Origin: Mesaphorura yosii
Taxonomy: Eukaryota > Arthropoda > Collembola > Poduromorpha > Tullbergiidae
Assembly: GCA_009869945.1 (NCBI GenBank)
Contig: WIXG01000193.1
Location: 62,001 to 126,000 of the forward strand
Length of the DNA stretch: 64,000 nucleotides
Direction: 5' to 3'
Of this stretch, positions 1-30,873 are shown piece after piece. The notes beneath the pieces are model-generated. The model had not been told where the DNA came from and ran no database searches. It worked only from the letters and a program-made list of their open reading frames with translations. Every line of letters starts with the position of its first letter. The stretch's first letter is position 1. The position numbers and the translations under genes are program-made.

Positions 1-318
1 AAGGAAGGCGGTCTCACTTGGGCAAGATTTTGATTTAAATGATTACTGATCTCGAACTTCAAGAGTACATACGAAAGAGAAAGCGCGCTTTCACTTAATC
101 GAGTTCGAGCCGCCTGAGTGAAAGCAAGAAGTACGTTTTTTACATCCGAAAGCAAAAGAACGAAGAGGAAGTTAGGCTATACGTATCTAAATCTTTAACC
201 GAATCATAAACTATTCAGTCTCTTCCAAGTTCTAGCCTTTCGCTACACACACATGTCATCTTGTTCCTCGCATGTTTGGAATTTTGTATAGTTTGGATCT
301 TGATAAATGCTAATTAGT
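1..318 (-). other. 3' flank / probable 3' UTR of YY1
   Basis: This stretch lies just downstream of the YY1 stop codon on the minus strand and probably holds its 3' UTR. I see no coding sequence and found no AATAAA on the minus strand here, so the polyadenylation site may lie beyond the left edge. Confidence 0.4.
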
Positions 319-3232
<2,914 letters not shown>

Positions 3233-6200
3233 GATTATGCAGGTTCACAAAAATTACTACTGCGATTATTGCCAGTTGCTGAATTGAAACACTGAAAGCG
3301 AACACGTTGCATGAATCATTAACAATCCGCTCCTACGCGATATCGTATTGTTATACAGTTCACTTACAAAAATAAATTCGTAATTTATGCGGTACTCTCA
3401 ATCCCAGCACGCGGCTCCTCGTTTTTTTTTCGATTATTGTTATGATTTCGACGACCACAAGTTCAATTAAGTGTCACATACTTAACATGTGTGTCGCTAT
3501 CACTGTTACATAATTAACTTTTGTAGGTGAAATATTCCAATCGGAGCGACAAGCTTTTGTCTGAATCTTGGGTCTTGGGTTCTGGACTTCCTGGACTACT
3601 GTGCAGTGTACAGAGTACTATGATGTGTACCTTTTACTACTGAGAGCATAGCAAACGTATGGAATCTATGTTCATAGTACTTTGCTAATATAATCATATA
3701 ACGCGTATACATTCAGGTATAGCATTTCAGGCTCAACGCAAAAGCAGTAAAGCAGCAACCGGCTTCTCGTTCCCCTTTCATGCTGTGGCTTGCTCAAAAA
3801 GCATCACATCCACTCCATGCAACGAGTACGAGTACGAGCAGTCTTTGTGTTGTACTTTTCTGGTCAGTCAAGTCAGAGTCGAGTCACACCACTCACTCGT
3901 ATTCATGATCTTAAAACAACCCTCCTGATCTGAAACCTGCCATCAGCAAGATGGCGCCCAACTGTCATGGACGGCACGATGATTAAGCCAGGCCAAGCCA
4001 AGCAACCAGAATCTCGTCTCCTTCAATCCAGACTGATCGCGGCACACGGCTTCAATGGAGTTCAGTTGCTACGCGTTTCGTTTGCAACTGCAGCAAGAGC
4101 TTTCGAGATCATGAATCAGCGGAATCGGTCAATCGGTGTATTTCATGGCATTGGATTACGGGAAAACAATTGATTAGCTGCCTGGAGCCTGGAGAGACGT
4201 TGAACCCGGCGATATGCAACTCTTTTGTGGTCTGGCGTGGCACGTCAAGGCAAGGGTAAGTATGATAAGGAACTTTCGTGCACAATGATGGCGATTTAGT
4301 GAAATCCATTCAAATAGCGTGTTCCTGTTTCCGTGTGTCGTCCTTTGACTGGAAACCGGCACGTCTCATTTCCCATGTTTCCTCGGAATAAGCTAAGCTA
4401 AGCGTGAGATTTTGGCCGAATTGGCGTATTGTGACGGCTTTCTTTTGAGTAGTAAGCTAGTTGTGATTATTCGAACGGACGCTGATTTCCTGGTACTCGT
4501 AGTCGCAAGTCTCAACTCAAATCGCAAATGCTTTTATTGAATCAAAGTCTCATACCGGCTAATTTACCACCTGTCAAGTCAAGACAAACGAGACGAGACT
4601 ACTCATACATGCGAAATTTCATGAGCAACACATCGAACGCCTTTTACTTGTTGCCTTTATTTTAGTATAACAGACGCACGGCAGAAGCAGCATCAACACC
4701 GAAATCGCAAAAATTATCAGCTCTCCTCCAACTTGCACGGTACGGCAGCCTCCACTCTCGGTCGCGTCGGTTCCTTAAGCTAAGCTCAAGTGTGACTTCG
4801 AATTTCGATGCCCTGATATGACGATGATGGGTGGTTATTTATCTGTGGCTGCAACTTCACTTGCACTGCCAATTATCAATGATTTCCTCATGCAACAAAA
4901 TCTCTTTATCTGCCTCTCCTTTTTACAATTGTCAAAATTCTCAGATTCACTTCAAATGGAACAAACCCTAGTGTCTCGTGGTGTTTATTGAAGTTTCCAG
5001 CACTTGCAACAATTTAGTTAGCAGTGGAAATGGCAATACATCAAAAGATGACTTCCGGCCCGGTCCTCTTTTTTTACGCATCACATTAAATTCAACTTTG
5101 CTTTGGCTTCGGTCCGGCTTTAATTGAACGGAGTGAACCATCCACAAAGCTTTTCCGCATCCCTGCATCAGATCTCCGTGTTGCGCTGTGTCATTTTGCT
5201 GACATTGCGATTGATGAAATTTAACTCTAAACTCCGCAACTTCGAAGTGACGCTTAAGCGTGGTTCACATTTCTCACCAGTTTGCAAGAATTCTGAATTT
5301 TTGCCCCTGTGATTCTTCAATTCTCATGCATTTCAAGTTGTCCCGTCTGCTTGCAGAGATCCAAAGCAATCCAGTGAAGAGATTCGGTTGTATTGTGTGC
5401 AGAGGGATGTAAATAAGCTGGGAGACTTTACTGACTCATGGATGATGAGATGATATTGTGTTATCTTGAAGGACTGCCTCGCAGTAGCAGAAGAAGTGGA
5501 TGGATGGGAAGAACGAGTAACTCACCAAACTATGAATTGCACACAAACACAAGGTGACAAATTTTTAAACAGGTACTTGTACATAAGAGGAAAAAATACA
5601 ATTAAAAATACCCCATACACAGAAGAGGCAGACCAATCCCCAAATAATAAATTTTGACTTTTAATTTTAATACTCTTTATAGAAATAAGTCAAGTGCAAC
5701 GTTATGCAATCCCGTAGTTTGTATTTTTGTATGTGCCGTTCAAGTCATCGTCGGAGAGCTCAGTGTTCGCAAAATTGCAAAGTGACGGATCATTAAAGAG
5801 ATGGAATTTGCAAGCATCTCTTAAGCCGTCTATTGTTCGTCGGTCCCTTCTCAACCCGAAATTAATGGCCCGTGACGGAGAAGCTGCAAAGAAGATTTGA
5901 AGATCACGAATTCCTGCGAGGACTTCGAACTCTCGCCTGATTAGTTGGTGAGTACTTAACAAACTTATTTAGAAGTGTCTCTGAAATTAAGCTTTACGAT
6001 TTTTGCAATGCCAATCGCTCAGCAAGCCAGCCGATGGTTGGTCGTCGTGTGGTTTCAGCACACAAATTAGCAAACTGTCATTCCTTGTGTAGCAATTCAG
6101 AGATAAAGTCTAGTCGTTAATGTTGCAAGTGCAATTTCTCGTTGTGGTTTTTATGTGGAACGATAAAAGTTCCATAACATGGTTAAATACATGTTTTGTA

Positions 6201-6714
6201 ATTTCAGATACACGCTGTGGCAGTAAGAAAAGGGAATTTACGAGACCGTGCCACCGAAGCTAAATTGACATCATCAAAAAACGTGAAGATTAGTCGCAGT
6301 TCAATTCAACCTTGCTGCATCTGTGATGAGTTCATGTAAATAACACCGTGCCGATCTCTGCTAATATTCGCCGTGACGTTAAACTGTAACTGAATTTTCA
6401 TTCATTCGCGAATCAAAGTGATAACATCAAAACAGTGACTATTGAACTCATGAAGATCTCTGGAAAAGTGTTTCCTCATAAATTGATACACACCGCCATC
6501 CAAGCGTCAGTCCAAGTTAGAATTCGGAGAGTGCAAGTGGGATCATTTCTGTGATTGTCAGTGAAGTAATTCAACGGGGAACACTGTCCACTGCTAGAAG
6601 GTAAATATTCAAAGTCGATGTTAGATCCTATATCATGCCATTTGAGTGGTTTCTGAGAAGTGTGTATAAATATTAGGCGAGACATTCTTATTGAGAAATC
6701 GTTTGCGGAATTAG
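3233..6714. other. Intergenic region between YY1 and the Sos side
   Basis: About 3.5 kb, AT-rich, holding the YY1 promoter and 5' UTR (roughly 3233-3600). The short open frames here lack codon structure or homology I can recognise. A minus-strand frame at 5702-5962 has an amino-acid-like composition and a possible acceptor at its 5' end, but no partner exon was found. A plus-strand segment near 6208-6340, preceded by a good acceptor (atttcag), encodes a short Cys-rich stretch (PCCIC) that might belong to the candidate gene at 6715-7021. Confidence 0.5.
3948..3956 (+). promoter_or_regulatory. YY1/Pho-type binding site (AAGATGGCG)
   Basis: The sequence AAGATGGCG, with a GCCAT core on the opposite strand, matches the consensus bound by YY1/Pho. 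It lies about 0.7 kb upstream of the YY1 start codon, on the upstream side of the divergent YY1-Sos interval. Autoregulation is an inference; one match to a nine-base motif can occur by chance. Confidence 0.4.
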
Positions 6715-7021
6715 GCGACAAAGTCTGGCCTGCTTGGCGTAATCTTGTTATCTGAGGGTGATGCCGGAATTAAGACTGAAAAGTTCGCAAGGACGATCGT
6801 TGGCCCAAATTTCAAAGCAATAAATCCGAAGATTAAATCAACATGCAAACTGTGTAACGGTGAGTCTGAATGACGTCCAGTCGTCGTTCTGCGTATGCAT
6901 TTTAGAATTCCTAATTTGTCTTGTGCTTCCAGGTCGCACTGTAATTCCAACCTTTGAACCACTCTCAAGCAGAAGGAGAGTACGACATTGTCCACATTGT
7001 TCACCAAAGCCTCTTAACTAA
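6715..7021 (+). CDS. Candidate two-exon tail of a small CxxC zinc protein (incomplete)
   Basis: Two plus-strand segments, 6715-6859 and 6933-7021, join through a clean intron (G|GTGAGT ... CTTCCAG|GT) into 77 codons ending in TAA. A plausible acceptor (GGAATTAG) precedes 6715. The product has a KSTCKLCNGR pair and a VRHCPHCSPK pair, so two CxxC knuckles about 23 residues apart are split across the intron, which suggests a zinc ribbon. I do not recognise the family. No convincing upstream exon or start codon was found: a segment around 6439-6530 could join in phase, but neighbouring reading frames shift. It may be a decayed gene or part of a mobile element. It ends 187 bases before the Sos start, so it could also overlap the Sos promoter or 5' UTR. 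Confidence 0.35.
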
Positions 7022-7208
7022 GAGAATCTGCCATTAGTGGTTCTGATAATGAAGAATGTGATATTTAATTGTCAGCAACGAAGAACTTCCTAAAGATGTG
7101 CTGTGCATTAAAGTTTAAGTTTCATTTGTCAAGAAACCATTTTGTTTCAGTTAATACTTGGTGAATCCCTAAGCCAAGGTCAATGCATCACACGCTTGAC
7201 CTGTAAAA

Positions 7209-10200
7209 ATGTTCTCAGCAGCGTCTGCAGTCGACTTAGCATCGTACGACTTCCTCTCGAAGGAGAACGAAGCAAAATGGAGTGGTGTCTTCATTCCTGG
7301 ATTGAAGAAGGTACGTTCACACTTCACGTGCAGCTACAGTGCAAGTAGAGTTTGGATTGGTGAGACTGTAAGTCCATTATTGCCCACTCAATTTCACAGG
7401 TTGCGCAACAAGTTGGCCATTCAATGAAGGCAAAGGAAGATGCGCTGGACCATGTGGAGAAACTAATACTTCAATTACTAAACTTGTTATTTACAAGACC
7501 CTCACCTCACACGGTTCCAGAAATCCACGACAGAGTTCAGAGAATGTTTCCACCGCCCATAGATGTGTGGGCAACCGACGAGGCTCTAAACGTGATAAAG
7601 CACAGCAAGAAGAAGAGTGACTTAGTTTTCCCAACAGACCGAATCCATGCACAATTGCAAAAAGTGAGTCAAGAAGACTTCGAATCATGATTGGTATTTA
7701 ACTGAACCCGGTTTCTGTTCCTAGGATGTAATGCAACATAAGATAGACCACAATTTTAGTGTTTATCTTACGGCCGTGCTGGAGTACATTGCGGCGGATA
7801 TCTTGCATGTAAGTACGGAATACGAATGATCATGATCACGTAGATAGGCAGTTCATGAAAAATGGATCAATTTTTAGCTCGTGGGAAATTACGTGAAACA
7901 CAGCCGCCATGGAGAGTTCTCTAAGCAAGATATCAAGGCTGCGATGTGCTGTGACAAGGTAAGTGCTAAGTCGTTTGACCATGTAACGTTTGGAAAAATC
8001 TCAAACTCATGATTAGCTGATGACCATTTGGATCCTTTTCCCCAGGTTTTGTGTGATTTGTTCAAGTTGGGCGATAATATCTCGTTAAGCCTCTTGGAAG
8101 AACCTATAACACGAGACTCACTTTCCTACAACGAAGTAATTCATCTCTTAAATTAAAATCCTCATAATTGTAAATTTTTCATGCATTACTTGTACTTGTG
8201 CTTTCTCAGGTAATCGAAGATCTTTTGCAATTCGAAAGACACTATTTAAGAGATCTCAACATGATCGTCAAAGTATTCCGCGAACAATTGACGAATCAAT
8301 TGGGAACAGAAGATACCAAGGTTAGCACATGAACGTGAATGTATTTTCAAGAGGAACGCCAGAATTCTAACTCAGGAATGCTTCGTTTGTTACAGCATTT
8401 AACTCAAGCATTTCAAACGATAGACGATATCAAAGAACTTTCCTTAATGATAATTAGAATGATAGAAGACGTCCAGGAAATGACAGAGCCAAATCAGGAG
8501 CCCATCGTGGGTGGCTGCTTCTTAGAACTAGCGGAGGTGTGACCTTTACCATGGTTTGATGCTTCGTATTGTTCAGAAAATATATTATGCAGAAGTATTT
8601 TTTATGATAGAATGCTGAATTCGATGTCTACGCTCGTTATGCACAAGCATTCAACAATGGATGCTTAGACGAGTTGACCAGCGTGCTATCCCGACCTGAG
8701 GCTGAAACCACCATTTCGACTGCTGGTCATGGCGTATTGGAATCTGTGAGGTTTTATTTGCCGAAATTACTACTGGAGCCATTTCATCATTGTCCTCAGT
8801 ACTTTGAGTACATAACTGTAAGCACATAACATGGCGTTACTATTATCTGAAATGGTATTTAGGAATCGTTGCTTTTTGTCCATTTTAGTTACTTCACCGG
8901 CTGTCTCCGTCTGAGCCAGACAAGACTGATTTAATACAAGCCGAGAGTATATTCACCTCACTAAATCCTATACTCGCCACCGTTAATATTCTACGCAAGT
9001 CGACAGGGTAAGTTCTTCAATTTCTGAATCTGTAGCTTTTGATAATGTTTCAAGTTCCCGGTTTCAATGTTAATGCCATTTTCTTCAGGGAGTTCGGATC
9101 TCGAATGTGTGGGAAAAGTAATAAATACATTGCACAGCAGAAACTTTTGGAAATAAAGAACCAAGTTGAAGGATTCAGTTTGAACTCGATTGGCCATACG
9201 TATTTCAATGAATTTTTCTGTGGTAAGCACTGCCGTTAATCGAGCTTCTTTCTGGTATAATGACTTCACATGAAAATGCCTTTGCGGTTGTAGAGGGTGA
9301 ATTGCAGAAGATTGGCTCAGCAAAGAAGCCCTCGGACAGATACGCGTACTTGTTTGATGGCTACTTGCTGCTGTGCAAACCCAACTATCGAAGGACGTCC
9401 GTTGTGACAGGCGGCAGTCAGTATGAGTACCGATTAAAAGAGTCGTACTATTTAACTAGGATAGAAGTACACGATAAAGAGGACGTGGATGGTGAGTTCT
9501 GCCTCAGCTCCACTGAGATTTGTGAGACGCAAAAATGACTAATTAAATGTGTTATTTGGTATTTTTACAACTCAGAGAAAAACACATTCGAGATTGTTTC
9601 GCGAGACCAGCCACCTCTGCTACTCTCAACAAGAACCGCTGAAGAAAAATCGGGATGGATGTCCGCTCTAGTCATGCTTACCACCAAGAGTATGTTGGAT
9701 CGGGTTTTAGATCGAATATTGTCTGACGACGAGAGAAAGCATACACTGAGACTCCCGCCGCCCGAGAAGTATCGGTTTGCTGTCGATGACTCTGATGACA
9801 ACATAATTTACGATAAAGACAATGGAAATCATTTTGTGATAAAGGTAAACATAACATTGATGTATTGTTTCGGGCAGACCTTGCAACCACTCTACATGTC
9901 CTTCATGATCTTGGTTTTCAATTAGGGTGCGACGCTACTGAAATTAGTAGAGAAACTGACGAATCATCTTGCCTACGATGCACATTTTGTTAACACGTTC
10001 CTAACGACATACAGGAGTTTCTGTTCACCCCAGGTAATCATAAGGATCATCCACTAACATTCCTTCGCTCCGTATTCGATAGTATCGACAACCAGCTTTA
10101 ACCTGTTTCTATCGTGCACGCAATAGGAATTCTTGGATCTCCTTATCGAAAGGTTCAACATCCCCGAACCCGACGTTAAACCCGAGGAACGAGATACCTT

Positions 10201-12750
10201 AAGCACGCGTGAGATGTTGAGAAGATTTCGAAAAGTTTATGATCGTCACGTCAAATTAAGGGTGTTGAATGTGATAAAACAATGGGTGATACATCACTTC
10301 TATGATTTTGAACGGGACCCGTCGCTAAAGTTAAGACTGGAACAATTTTTGACCGACGAAGAAGAAAGTCGTGGTAGAAACTGTATTTTTGAGTCAGTTC
10401 GAAGAGTTGTGCAGAAGGCGGTAAGTTTTCCAGTGGTGTTTTTGGGGTAAGAATCTGTATGACTCATTCCTACTCTCTTTTACAGGAATCAGAAAACAGT
10501 AACCTTGACTTGGATCGTTCACTTTCGGCGGTCAAATCCCCTCCACCAACGGAATACCACATAAAATGTCCTTTCGAGGAGTGGAACGTTTTAACTGTAA
10601 GTTACAGTTGTCAGATGATTTGTGTACCGAATGAGTCTCAATTTCTCCAATTAAATTCGACAGATTCATCCAATCGAACTAGCGAGGCAATTGACCCTCC
10701 TAGAATTTGACTACTATCGAGTTGTCAAACCTTCAGAGTTGGTGGGAAGTGTCTGGACGAAGAAAGACAAGGAATTGACCTCGCCAAATCTGATGAGAAT
10801 GATTAAACACACGACAAATGTAAGTGGGAGTTTCATTGAAGAGAAAATTCTCAAGTTGTTTAACCTTCATAAACGCTCTTACGCTATTGCGATTTCCAGG
10901 TTACGAGGTGGTTTGAAAGATCGATTATTGATGCTGAGAACTTTGAGGAGCGGGTTGCTATTTACTCAAGAATATTGGAAGTCATGATTGTCCTGCAAGA
11001 GCTCAACAATTTTAATGGAGTCGTGGCAGTCGTTAGCGCGTTGGGATCTGCGTCTGTCTTCCGTCTCAACCTGACCAAAGCGGTAAGGGCACGTCTTCTC
11101 TTACTTTAACTTTCATTGAATAAATGCACCGATTACATTCGCCGTTCGATTGTAGGAAGTCAAGGTTCAGAATAAAAGACTAACCGAAGCATGGGATGAA
11201 GCGAAAGACCTGCAAGATGATCATTACAAAAAGTATCAAGAGAAATTGAGATCGATAAATCCGCCTTGTGTGCCATTTTTTGGTGAGTCCTCTAACTAAT
11301 ATGCTCAGGAACCTAGTCATAATTCTAATTTTCTTGTTCAATTAGGAATGTACCTTTCAAATATACTTCACATTGAAGAAGGGAATTTGGATTTTCTTCC
11401 CAATTCACCTGGTTTGATCAACTTTAGTAAAAGGCGAAAAGTCGCACAAATTACCAGTGAGATTAGACAATTCCAATACTCGCACTACGAACTTGGAGTT
11501 GAACCGCAAATTCGGGAATTCCTCAAAAACTTGCAACCGTTTCCACCCGATCAGAATGACCACGAGATTTCGAACTACTTATTTGACAAGTCTGTAGAAA
11601 TTGAGCCCAGAGGAGCAAAGAAGTTTCTAGTATTTGTAAGTTCCAACCCTTCTATTTTGATGAACCGATTTTGTTTTGCTTGCAACAACTTTCCTTGTAC
11701 TTTATTAACAGCCCCGCAAATGGCCAGACCTGAACTTAAAATCTCCAGGAATCAAGCCTAGGCACTTACGTGGAAGACCGCATCCGGGGCCCCTGGAACT
11801 AGTTTCGAGGCACTTACCTTCTATAGGTTCTACCCTGTCATTACACTCTGCGACGGCCTCGCAAGCGACATGGGATTCGGGGGATACGGGATTTGAATCT
11901 GGCTTGTGTCACACACCAAAAACAATCACTCCAAATTCAGCGATATCTCCAACATCGACTATTATCGATATGCACAACGACAATAAATTCCCGGTGTTTG
12001 AACCTGTATTGTTAGGAGGTAAGAACAATCACAGGTTGTAATCCATGAAGAGAAAGCGGCCATGAGGAAAATGTCTATACCGAAACAATTTATATCTTGC
12101 AGAATTCCCAAATACTTCACCGAGTTCTCGCATGGGGTCATCCAGGTTCAATATTCCTAGCAGAGATCAATCACATTCCTCTCAACCACCCTCCGTGGCA
12201 CCTCCATTACCTCCCAGACCACGTCCACGGAGAGAAAACGACGATTCTCCCAGAGTACGTACTACGAAATTTTCTGAGTTTTTTATGCATAAGCAATCGA
12301 CACATGTTTTGTTTTAGGTTTTCGATTCACCCGCACCACCTCTTCCACCGAGAAAGGCTTCACCTCGAACCCCAGTTCCTCCGATACCTCGAAGAAATTC
12401 AGCAGCTACAACCGGAGAGAATTGTTCTTCACCTTGCCAAAATACAATGCTGTCACCACAAAGACTGACGCCTCACGAAAATGGGCCTCAGAGTATTTCT
12501 GAATTGTCTCCGTCGGGTAAGCCTTCATAGAAGCTTTCCGTACAACGGAGCTTTGACTCAATTTTAATCAAGTTTTCATTTTTCAGCTATAAGTTTGGAG
12601 CATCGACCCATTTTCGACTTCCAAGGACCACTGAGTCCTGTCCGCGAAAACAAACCACCACCACCACCGATATCACAATGTAGAAGTCCACCATTAGCTC
12701 CTAAACTACCTCCGAAAACAAAAACTCTCAACAACAGTCATCCTAATTGA
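7209..12750 (+). CDS. Sos: Son of sevenless, Ras guanine nucleotide exchange factor
   Basis: Membrane-recruited activator of Ras downstream of receptor tyrosine kinases through Drk/Grb2. There are 23 coding exons: 7209-7310, 7400-7663, 7725-7808, 7878-7958, 8046-8135, 8210-8320, 8396-8536, 8611-8817, 8889-9007, 9089-9222, 9294-9491, 9576-9844, 9926-10033, 10127-10420, 10486-10596, 10664-10819, 10900-11082, 11156-11282, 11346-11635, 11712-12018, 12103-12254, 12318-12516 and 12587-12750. Total 3891 nt, 1296 residues (human SOS1 has 1333). Domain order: histone-fold region (about 1-207), DH (from [16 protein letters not shown], 208-444), PH (445-600), REM (from about 601, [12 protein letters not shown]), Cdc25 (about 770-1020, with [51 protein letters not shown]), then a proline-rich tail. 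The tail has SH3-type motifs [11 protein letters not shown] and [12 protein letters not shown]. All introns are short with GT-AG ends and all junctions keep frame. The start was chosen because it opens the conserved histone fold ([16 protein letters not shown]). Confidence 0.97.
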
Positions 12751-13235
12751 ATTTAGTGAACAAATGACAGTGATGGAATTCAGCGCCTAGAGTTACTATA
12801 TGCAACTACGCAAGGAACAGTTCAGAATAGTCCAACAGGAATTAGGCTCACGTTTTACTTTAAATGTCGCATTTATGTTTTTAAACATATTTAGTAGTAT
12901 TTTAGTTGAGCTGAGAAACGTATGATTTTGGTACGTTCGTGCAAGACGAAATTCTGAGTCATTCTAAAATTTAGTTCATTTTTATGCTATCGACTTTATA
13001 AATCTTTAACATTGACGCGCATAGTGCCTGAATGTTATTTAGTTGCCGAAATATGAGTATCGTTTGCAAATTAAGAGTTTGCAAGATTCATTTCCATTTC
13101 TCTCTGACTTTCCATTTAGGAGAATGAAGGATTGATTAATTATGCCTTGACGAATCAAAATGACTCTGTTTACGATTCATTGTAATCCCATCGAGTAGGT
13201 ACCTGCTTTACTAGTAAGTCTAGACTATTGACGGA

Positions 13236-13271
13236 AATAAAATTGATGATTTCTTTAAAATATTTGAATAA
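13236..13271 (+). terminator. Sos polyadenylation signals (two AATAAA)
   Basis: AATAAA hexamers occur at 13236-13241 and 13266-13271, about 490-520 bases after the Sos stop, in an AT-rich 3' UTR without further coding sequence. Confidence 0.6.
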
Positions 13272-13276
13272 ACAAT

Positions 13277-13282
13277 TTTATT
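13277..13282 (-). terminator. Candidate Asator polyadenylation signal
   Basis: The plus-strand TTTATT reads AATAAA on the minus strand. If used, the Asator 3' UTR would be about 0.9 kb and would end within a few bases of the Sos signal at 13266-13271 on the other strand. Confidence 0.4.
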
Positions 13283-14194
13283 GTTCGCAATTCCGATGCC
13301 TTTTACACTGCTCTAAATACAATAACAGTTATTATGGTCATAATTGCATCCTGCATGGTTAAGCTAAAGCTAAACCAATCCGAATGTAAGCAAGTCTATC
13401 CCACTAAAGATAATTATGATGATAATGACTAGACTGAAAAAGGATTCAGAATTCAGATTTAGTCTTTGCTAGATCATAATTTTCTCAGGTAACTTGAAAA
13501 TCACAAAAAAGGTTACTCCAAAGCTAAAGCAAAGTAATAAGTCCAACTTCTCTTGTCTGTCGCAGCAGCAAATGATTACAAAAACTTAACGTGGGCTAAC
13601 ATAAGGAACTTGCAGTGCGCAGCTCACAAGCACAGTAGTTTGACTAGATTCAGTGTTAGTAAACAAGGTTGACTGCGCGGACATCGCTATTTGCAATCGC
13701 TATTTATAATCACAAAATTGGCTTCTTCGTGGAAGCGGCAGCTAAACAATAAAAAAGAGACGAGAGAAATGACAAATGACTAGAAATTCTTATTCTTATC
13801 GAGTTCGTACGGACAAGACTAAAAGACAAGTCTATTCAAGTGCAGTGAATTTTGCAATCTTATTACAATAATGTAAACTCGCATGTACATAACGCGCACT
13901 TAATTATTCGTGATGCACGGTTGTGAGATTTCCGTAATATTTCGAGCAAGTCTTTAACACTCTTCAATTGTTAAATCTTCTATTTCTATTTTGATCTCGA
14001 AGACGAAGACTAGATACGTTCCTACTCTAGCACATTATGTGTGCAGTAGAAAGGGACCGTCATTGCATAAAACGCGCAATCTATCAATTCAGATTCACCG
14101 GGCCACTTTGCACGGCGACGGTTACGCGATTGGCTTGGCGTGGGCGTGTACTTGTTCAAAATCGGGTCTCATCGGCAATAGCATTAAAAACTGC

Positions 14195-30873
<16,679 letters not shown>

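Larger units (their letters stand above)
12751..14194. other. Convergent 3' region between Sos and Asator
   Basis: This AT-rich stretch holds the Sos 3' UTR up to about 13.3 kb and probably the Asator 3' UTR from about 14.2 down to 13.28 kb. No additional gene was seen. Confidence 0.5.

Noticed and set aside
5702-5962. 86-codon minus-strand frame with coding-like composition
   Set aside because: A possible acceptor precedes it, but no upstream exon, domain or polyadenylation signal could be tied to it.
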